Shown: positions 46,874-54,244 of the stretch, piece by piece | Position numbering within the stretch: position 1 is the stretch's first letter | Layout of the letters: every line of letters starts with the position of its first letter | Assembly (NCBI GenBank): GCA_027492275.1 | Contig: JAPUFC010000070.1 | Coordinates: 1 to 54,244, forward strand | Reading direction: 5' to 3' | DNA: 54,244 bases | Source: Mesorhizobium sp. | Lineage (GTDB): Bacteria > Pseudomonadota > Alphaproteobacteria > Rhizobiales > Rhizobiaceae | Translations under genes and position numbers: made by a program | The notes under the pieces: model-generated | Told to the model about the DNA's origin: nothing | What the model saw: only the letters and a program-made list of their open reading frames with translations | Databases searched by the model: none

Positions 46874-47246
46874 CGTCCAGAACCAGATTGACGGATGTTG
46901 AGAAGGGTGAGCACAACGGAGCCGATCCGGCTTGCCGCTTCGCGATAAGACAAAGCCATTCCGGGCAAGGCCGGGCCGAGGGGAAAGCCGCAGGCGCGCG
47001 CCGCGTCTCTCAGATTCGCCGGTCCTGCTTCAATATCTTGTTGTTACGCATGCCTGTCCCGCTTTCATCGCGCAAGCTGTAGATCAGCCGCCTGCGGCAC
47101 TTCAACATGCCCGCCGGCCGGTTTCGCGACACGAAATTGCCTGTGCGGAGATCGGATGTCACGTCGTTACGCTTCCGCGCACAAGTGTTCCCGCTCCGCG
47201 CATCCACCCCGAGCGGAAAGAAAATTCTATGATTTCAATTGGTTGA
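46874..47246. other. Intergenic region without a convincing gene
   Basis: 373 bases between the sialidase-like gene and tRNA-Arg. Two open frames (46932-47246, +; 47010-47207, -) lack RBS and have arginine/proline-rich shadow-like composition, so neither is called. The sequence is moderately AT-richer than the surrounding genes; the promoter for the leftward sialidase-like gene should lie here. Confidence 0.5.
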
Positions 47247-47323
47247 TGGCGCGCCCGAAGAGATTCGAACTCCTGACCCCCAGATTCGTAGTCTGGTGCT
47301 CTATCCAGCTGAGCTACGGGCGC
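47247..47323 (-). tRNA. tRNA-Arg (anticodon ACG)
   Basis: 77 bases including encoded CCA. Acceptor GCGCCCG / CGGGCGC, discriminator G; anticodon arm CCAGA-CTACGAA-TCTGG, anticodon ACG (A34 normally deaminated to inosine by TadA); T-arm GAGTTCGAATCTC. Single gene on the minus strand. Confidence 0.97.
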
Positions 47324-47559
47324 CTGTCGGCTAGCGCAACCGCCCGAGGGGGCCATCGCGAAGCGCGCTGTTACCTAGCGACTGCTGCCGGGAAATGCAA
47401 GCAGCATCCGGTGAAAAGCTGTCGCGGCTCGCAAAAGCTGTGGCGCGCCGCCTTCGGCTCGGTTTGCCGCGCAGGCAGCGGCCCGGACCTGTTATAGTCG
47501 CGCCGGGGAAGGCGGCGGATTCGTCCGATCGCGCCGCGGCGGAACGCAATGGAGGATCG

Positions 47560-47922
47560 ATGCCCTCGCTGAGCATCAGGATCAATCTGGACCCGGACGG
47601 GCGTATCGGCCCCGGAAAGGTCGAACTGCTCGAACAGATCGCGGCCTTCGGCTCGATATCGGCCAGCGCCCGCAGGATGAGCATGTCCTACAAGCATGCC
47701 TGGGACCTGGTCGAGGAGATGAACAGGATGTTCGGCAAGCCGGTCGTCTCCGCCCAGACCGGCGGCAGGCGAGGGGGCGGCGCCAGCCTCACGCCCGTCG
47801 GCCTGGCCGTGGTCAGCCGCTTCCGCGCCATCGAGCGCGCCGCCACCTCGGCGGCCGAACAGCATCTGCAGGCGCTTCAGGCAGAGATCGCCGATGCGGA
47901 TGACGGTTCGACGGGCAACTGA
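47560..47922 (+). CDS. Stand-alone ModE-type winged-helix DNA-binding protein
   Basis: 120 residues. The N-terminal winged helix-turn-helix of ModE is present (LSIRINLDPDGRIGPGKVELLEQIAAFGSISASARRMSMSYKHAW is the typical ordering, with DLVEEMNRMFGKPVVSAQTGGRRGGGA as the recognition/wing region). The family normally continues into two molybdate-binding MOP domains; this protein ends after about 25 more residues with none, so it cannot sense molybdate through them. GGAGG four bases before ATG 47560 fixes the start. Possibly a regulator of molybdate or other genes. Confidence 0.85.
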   Translation: MPSLSIRINLDPDGRIGPGKVELLEQIAAFGSISASARRMSMSYKHAWDLVEEMNRMFGKPVVSAQTGGRRGGGASLTPVGLAVVSRFRAIERAATSAAEQHLQALQAEIADADDGSTGN

Positions 47923-47986
47923 AGCAGCAGTCTCCAAGCCTGCAGGAAATGTGGCATGCCCGGCTCGAGATAGAGAGAGAAAAAAG

Positions 47987-48060
47987 TGGCTGGGGAACCT
48001 GGATTCGAACCAGGACTAACGGAGTCAGAGTCCGTGGGTCTACCGTTAACCTATTCCCCA
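47987..48060 (-). tRNA. tRNA-Gln (anticodon CTG)
   Basis: 74 bases including encoded CCA. Acceptor TGGGGAA / TTCCCCA, discriminator G; anticodon arm ACGGA-CTCTGAC-TCCGT with anticodon CTG; T-arm CTGGTTCGAATCCAG. Lies between the ModE-like gene and ppx on the opposite strand. Confidence 0.96.
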
Positions 48061-48322
48061 AGGCCGCGGGCCGGCGCAAGCGCCGAAGCCGACTGCGCTG
48101 CCTTTTAGCCATGGCCGCGAAATAGTCAACCCGCTGTTCCGGTTCAAGGCGTCTGGGAGGTTCGCGGGGATTGCGTCCTGCCGTGTGCTTCGTGGCCGGC
48201 CTGGAGCGGGTCGGCAAGGGCGCGGCCCTTTGTGTTTTCCTCGCCGGCTGCTATTGTGCACCCAACTCGAGACAAGGTGCCTGCCGCGTCCTTCCGGACA
48301 GCGCGGCGCCGAGGGACAGAAC

Positions 48323-49648
48323 GTGACGAACCCCGATACCGGCGTCCTCATGCCGGAAGCGGGCGTGGCAGGAAGCGGCTCCGCGTCCGGTCGGCCTGAA
48401 CAGGCCGGCGGCATCAGCGAAGCCGGCCGTCCGCGGCCTGGGCAAGCAGGCCCGGTCGACGCGCCCAACAGGCCGAAGCACAAGAAGCCGCGCAAGCGCC
48501 GCCGCGGCCGCAAGGTTTTCGCGCGGACCGAATCGACAGCGGGTGTCGCGGCGGTGCTCGCGGCGGAGGCTGCCCCGCAGCCTCTCCCGGCACAGCAGCC
48601 GATCCTTCCGGCGCGTCCGGCCAGACGGTCCGACCTGCCGGTCTTCGCTGCGCTCGACCTCGGCACGAACAACTGCCGGCTGCTGGTCGCCGTGCCCGGC
48701 CGGCCGGGCCAGTTCAGGGTCATCGACGCCTTTTCGCGCATCGTCAGGCTGGGCGAGGGGCTTTCGGCCAGCGGCCGGTTGTCCGAAGCGGCCATGGAAC
48801 GCGCCGTCGGAGCCCTGCGCATCTGCGCGGAGAAGCTGCGCAGCCGCGACATTGCCGGGGCGCGCCTGATCGCGACGGAGGCCTGCCGGTCCGCCGCCAA
48901 CGGCCACGCCTTCATCGACCGCGTGCGGCGCGAGACCGGCATCGCGCTGGAGATCATCGACAGGAAGACCGAGGCCCGGCTGGCGGTTTCCGGCTGCGGG
49001 TCGCTGGTCGAGCAGGGAACGGACGGCGTCGTCCTCTTCGACATCGGCGGCGGCTCCTCGGAGATCGCGCTGATCGACATTCGCGGCCACCGTTCGCCGC
49101 GCCTGTCGAATCACATCGTCGCCTGGACCTCGCTGCCGGTCGGGGTCGTCTCGCTCGCCGAGCGGTTCGGCGGCCACGACGTCACCCGCGAGAGCTTCGC
49201 CGCCATGGTCGGACATGTCGCTGAGCTGCTGGCCGGATTTGCCGGGCGTGGACGCCTCGACCCCTTGATGGGCGGGCGCTTTCATCTGCTTGGAACCTCG
49301 GGCACGGTCACCACGCTGGCGGGCGTGCATCTCGGCCTCGAGCGCTACGACCGCCGCCGCGTCGACGGGCTGTGGATGGACAGCGCCAGCGTCGACGCCA
49401 TGACGGAAAAGATGCTCGGCTGGAGTTTCCAGGAGAGGGTGAGCAACAATTGCATCGGCGCCGATCGCGCCGACCTCGTCCTGGCCGGTTGCGCGATCCT
49501 CCAGGCGATACGCGAGGTCTGGCCGGCCGACCGCCTGCGCGTCGCGGACCGGGGCCTGCGGGAGGGAATCCTGACGGAATTGATGAACGATCACGGCGTG
49601 TGGCGTCGCCACGCGCAGCGTGGCGCGCGGCCCGGAGCGCGGGCATGA
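48323..49648 (+). CDS. ppx: Ppx/GppA family phosphatase (exopolyphosphatase-like)
   Basis: 441 residues. Residues 105-430 are the Ppx-GppA actin-like fold: phosphate 1 [12 protein letters not shown], phosphate 2 [13 protein letters not shown], and [10 protein letters not shown] near the end of the catalytic part. It degrades polyphosphate or pppGpp. The N-terminal ~100 residues are a low-complexity extension with a strongly basic patch ([13 protein letters not shown]) that may bind nucleic acid or polyphosphate. It lacks the C-terminal HD-like domain of long Ppx enzymes. The start is GTG 48323 with GAGGGA about seven bases upstream. Stop overlaps rlmE (ATGA). Confidence 0.9.
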   Translation: MTNPDTGVLMPEAGVAGSGSASGRPEQAGGISEAGRPRPGQAGPVDAPNRPKHKKPRKRRRGRKVFARTESTAGVAAVLAAEAAPQPLPAQQPILPARPARRSDLPVFAALDLGTNNCRLLVAVPGRPGQFRVIDAFSRIVRLGEGLSASGRLSEAAMERAVGALRICAEKLRSRDIAGARLIATEACRSAANGHAFIDRVRRETGIALEIIDRKTEARLAVSGCGSLVEQGTDGVVLFDIGGGSSEIALIDIRGHRSPRLSNHIVAWTSLPVGVVSLAERFGGHDVTRESFAAMVGHVAELLAGFAGRGRLDPLMGGRFHLLGTSGTVTTLAGVHLGLERYDRRRVDGLWMDSASVDAMTEKMLGWSFQERVSNNCIGADRADLVLAGCAILQAIREVWPADRLRVADRGLREGILTELMNDHGVWRRHAQRGARPGARA

Positions 49649-50331
49649 CGAGGAAGCCGGAGGGATCGAAGGGCGGTACGCGCGCGCTGAAGACGCGCGT
49701 CAAGAAGTCGACCTTGAAGGAATCGTCGCGCCGCTGGCTGGAGCGGCACATGAACGACCCCTATGTGCAGCGGTCGAAAGCCGACGGCTACCGCTCGCGC
49801 GCCGCCTACAAGCTGATCGAGATCGATGACCGCTACAAGCTGTTGAAGCCCGGCATGAAGGTGATCGACCTCGGCGCCGCTCCCGGCGGCTGGAGCCAGG
49901 TCGCGGTCTCCCGGGCACGCTCGGACGCAGGCGCCCCCTCCGTGATCGGCATCGACTACCTGCCGGTCGATGCGGTGCCCGGCGCGACCATCCTGCAGAT
50001 GGATTTCCTCGACCCCGATGCGCCGGCCCGGCTGATGGAGGAGCTGGGCGGCGCGCCGGATATCGTGCTGTCGGACCTCGCCGCGCCCACCACGGGCCAC
50101 CGGCGCACGGACCATCTGCGCACCGCGCATCTGTGCGAGGTGGCGGCGGACTTCGCCGTATCCATCTTGAAGCCGGGCGGACATTTCCTGGCCAAGACTT
50201 TTCAGGGCGGCACGGAGCGCGAGATCCTCGACATGCTCAAGCGCAATTTCCGCGCTGTCCATCACGTCAAGCCGCCGGCCTCGCGGGCCGAATCGGTCGA
50301 GCTCTATCTGCTCGCCAAGGACTTCAAGGGC

Positions 50332-50340
<9 letters not shown>
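49645..50340 (+). CDS. rlmE: 23S rRNA (uridine-2552-2'-O)-methyltransferase
   Basis: 231 residues, FtsJ/RrmJ family. The K-D-K-E catalytic tetrad is visible: K in [13 protein letters not shown] in LSDLAAP, K in LAKTFQGG, E in SVELYL; SAM site [14 protein letters not shown]-terminal ~35 residues are a basic extension usual in alphaproteobacteria. ATGA overlap with ppx. The 3' end overlaps the convergent MFS gene by nine bases. Confidence 0.97.
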
Positions 50341-53481
<3,141 letters not shown>

Positions 53482-53518
53482 GCCGGGCCGCGGGCCGGCA
53501 GGCTTCGGAGGCGCGGCG

Positions 53519-53938
53519 ATGAACGAGACAGCCATCCTCTGGCCGCTGCTGGCGCAGGTCGCGCTGACCTATGTGGTCTATGCGGTGCTGGGATACCGGC
53601 GCCGGGAGGCGGTGCTGCGGCACGGCGCCAGCCCCGACAATTTCAGGCTGCGCACCACCGAGCCGGAAAGCAGCGCGACGGTGGCCAACAACCTCAGCAA
53701 CCAGTATGAGCTGCCGGTCCTGTTCTACGTCGTGTGCCTCGGCCTCTACGTCACGCAGGGCGTGTCCGCCGTGACGCTGCTGCTGGCTTGGCTGTTCGTG
53801 CTGGCCCGGATCGCGCACGCCTTCATCCACCTGACGTCCAACCGCGTGTCGCGGCGCGGGCTGGCCTTCGCCGTGGGCTACGTGCTGCTCGGCGTACTGT
53901 GGCTGTGGTTCGCCCTGCACGTGGCCGGCGCGGTCTGA
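53519..53938 (+). CDS. MAPEG family membrane protein
   Basis: 139 residues with four membrane helices: ILWPLLAQVALTYVVYAVLGY, LPVLFYVVCLGLYV, VTLLLAWLFVLARIAHAFIHL and LAFAVGYVLLGVLWLWFAL. The MAPEG landmark N-N-L-S-N-Q-Y-E-L-P and R-I-A-H-A-F-I-H are clear. Eukaryotic relatives conjugate glutathione; bacterial function is unknown. GGAGG seven bases before the start; 37 bases after guaB, probably one transcript. Confidence 0.93.
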   Translation: MNETAILWPLLAQVALTYVVYAVLGYRRREAVLRHGASPDNFRLRTTEPESSATVANNLSNQYELPVLFYVVCLGLYVTQGVSAVTLLLAWLFVLARIAHAFIHLTSNRVSRRGLAFAVGYVLLGVLWLWFALHVAGAV

Positions 53939-53982
53939 ACCGCACGGCGTCGGTGATTGCCACGAGCCGGTAATCTGGCTGA

Positions 53983-54106
53983 GGCCCCCTCCGGCCCTTC
54001 GGGCCACCTCCCCCCGTAAACAGGGGAGGATCGGATCGCCGAGGCCGGCATCCCCTCCCCCGCGAAGCGGGGGAGGAGGACCACCGAAGGTGGTGGAGGG
54101 GGCGCC
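53983..54106. repeat. Palindromic intergenic repeat (Rhizobiales type)
   Basis: Four hairpins in a row within 124 bases: GGCCC-TTC-GGGCC near 53993; CCTCCCC...GGGGAGG around 54007-54029; CCTCCCCCGC-GAA-GCGGGGGAGG around 54053-54076; ACCACC-GA-AGGTGGT near 54080. Outer arms GGCCCCCTCC and GGAGGGGGCGCC also pair, so the whole unit folds back on itself. This ordering is widespread between genes in Mesorhizobium-like genomes and related orders. Only one copy is present here. Confidence 0.8.
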
Positions 54107-54149
54107 TTGCAGTTCCGGTTAAAACCGAACCGCTACGCTATCGCGCCAA

Positions 54150-54244
54150 TCAGCCGATCGCCTTCTGCAGGTTCTCGTCGATCTTGTCGAGGAAGCCCGT
54201 GGTGGAGAGCCACGGCTGGTCGGGACCGATCAGCAGGGACAGGT
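54150..54244 (-). CDS. icd: NADP-dependent isocitrate dehydrogenase, C-terminal fragment
   Basis: The last ~31 residues before the stop: LSLLIGPDQPWLSTTGFLDK then IDENLQKAIG. This matches the C-terminus of the eukaryote-like NADP isocitrate dehydrogenase used by rhizobia. The rest of the gene lies past the window end. Ends 44 bases after the palindromic repeat. Confidence 0.85.
   Translation of the reverse strand, partial: LSLLIGPDQPWLSTTGFLDKIDENLQKAIG

Noticed and set aside
46932-47246. Possible 104-codon gene in the gap before tRNA-Arg
   Set aside because: No RBS, no protein-like pattern, and it runs into the tRNA end.

Overview
This is a GC-rich (about 65%) chromosomal segment of an alphaproteobacterium, most likely of the order Hyphomicrobiales (Rhizobiales), in the Phyllobacteriaceae/Mesorhizobium neighbourhood. 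The pointers are the Ros/MucR regulator, the DUF2842 and DUF1344 proteins, the type-2 ArgC, the order clpP-clpX-lon-hup, the order rplM-rpsI-speB-argC-(kinase)-ctaA beside a polysaccharide locus, and a palindromic intergenic repeat typical of this order. No phage, transposase, CRISPR array or rRNA was seen. The assignment comes from reading the proteins, not from a database search.

Layout. 0-2.0 kb: two permeases of a peptide-type ABC importer (the first cut by the window edge). 2.1-6.2 kb: an exporter-like ABC protein whose ATPase motifs are all lost, then a cyclic-nucleotide-binding-domain protein and a metallo-beta-lactamase-fold hydrolase, all on the + strand. 6.2-12.2 kb: a tightly coupled minus-strand operon of four glycosyltransferases, a histidine phosphatase and a polysaccharide-deacetylase-like protein, facing a divergent + strand pair (polysaccharide-lyase-like protein and FkbM methyltransferase, 12.4-14.4 kb). 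14.8-17.0 kb: a PAS-PAS-GGDEF-EAL protein. 17.3-19.0 kb: an orphan Rieske oxygenase, tRNA-Pro and a small secreted DUF1344 protein. 19.1-23.8 kb: a Wzx/Wzy-type polysaccharide export core (initiating sugar transferase, Wza-like lipoprotein, GumC/Wzc-like co-polymerase with a degenerate kinase domain).

23.8-29.1 kb is housekeeping: DUF2842, heme A synthase, an APH(6)-like kinase, argC, speB, rpsI, rplM. 29.3-36.0 kb is mixed metabolism: thioesterase, ECHDC3-like crotonase, VOC protein, secreted unknown, CoA-binding protein, metY-cupin, an overlapping DUF4160-DUF2442 pair, and a P450. 36.2-42.9 kb holds clpP, clpX, lon, HU, tRNA-Val, IHF-alpha and a MerR regulator. 43.2-48.1 kb holds mucR, a winged-helix/hydrolase fusion, a sialidase-like protein, a stand-alone ModE-type DNA-binding protein, tRNA-Arg and tRNA-Gln. 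48.3-54.2 kb holds ppx-rlmE, an MFS pump, guaB-MAPEG, a repeat element and the C-terminus of icd.

Two themes stand out. First, surface polysaccharide: two separate loci plus a c-di-GMP enzyme between them; from memory, the export core sits where the unipolar-polysaccharide locus (Agrobacterium upp; Sinorhizobium SMc01790-01796) sits next to ctaA/argC. Second, pseudo-ATPases: both the 894-residue ABC protein and the 742-residue co-polymerase keep their folds but have lost the nucleotide-binding residues. The ABC-pseudoenzyme/cNMP-sensor/MBL trio is the best candidate here for an undescribed system.
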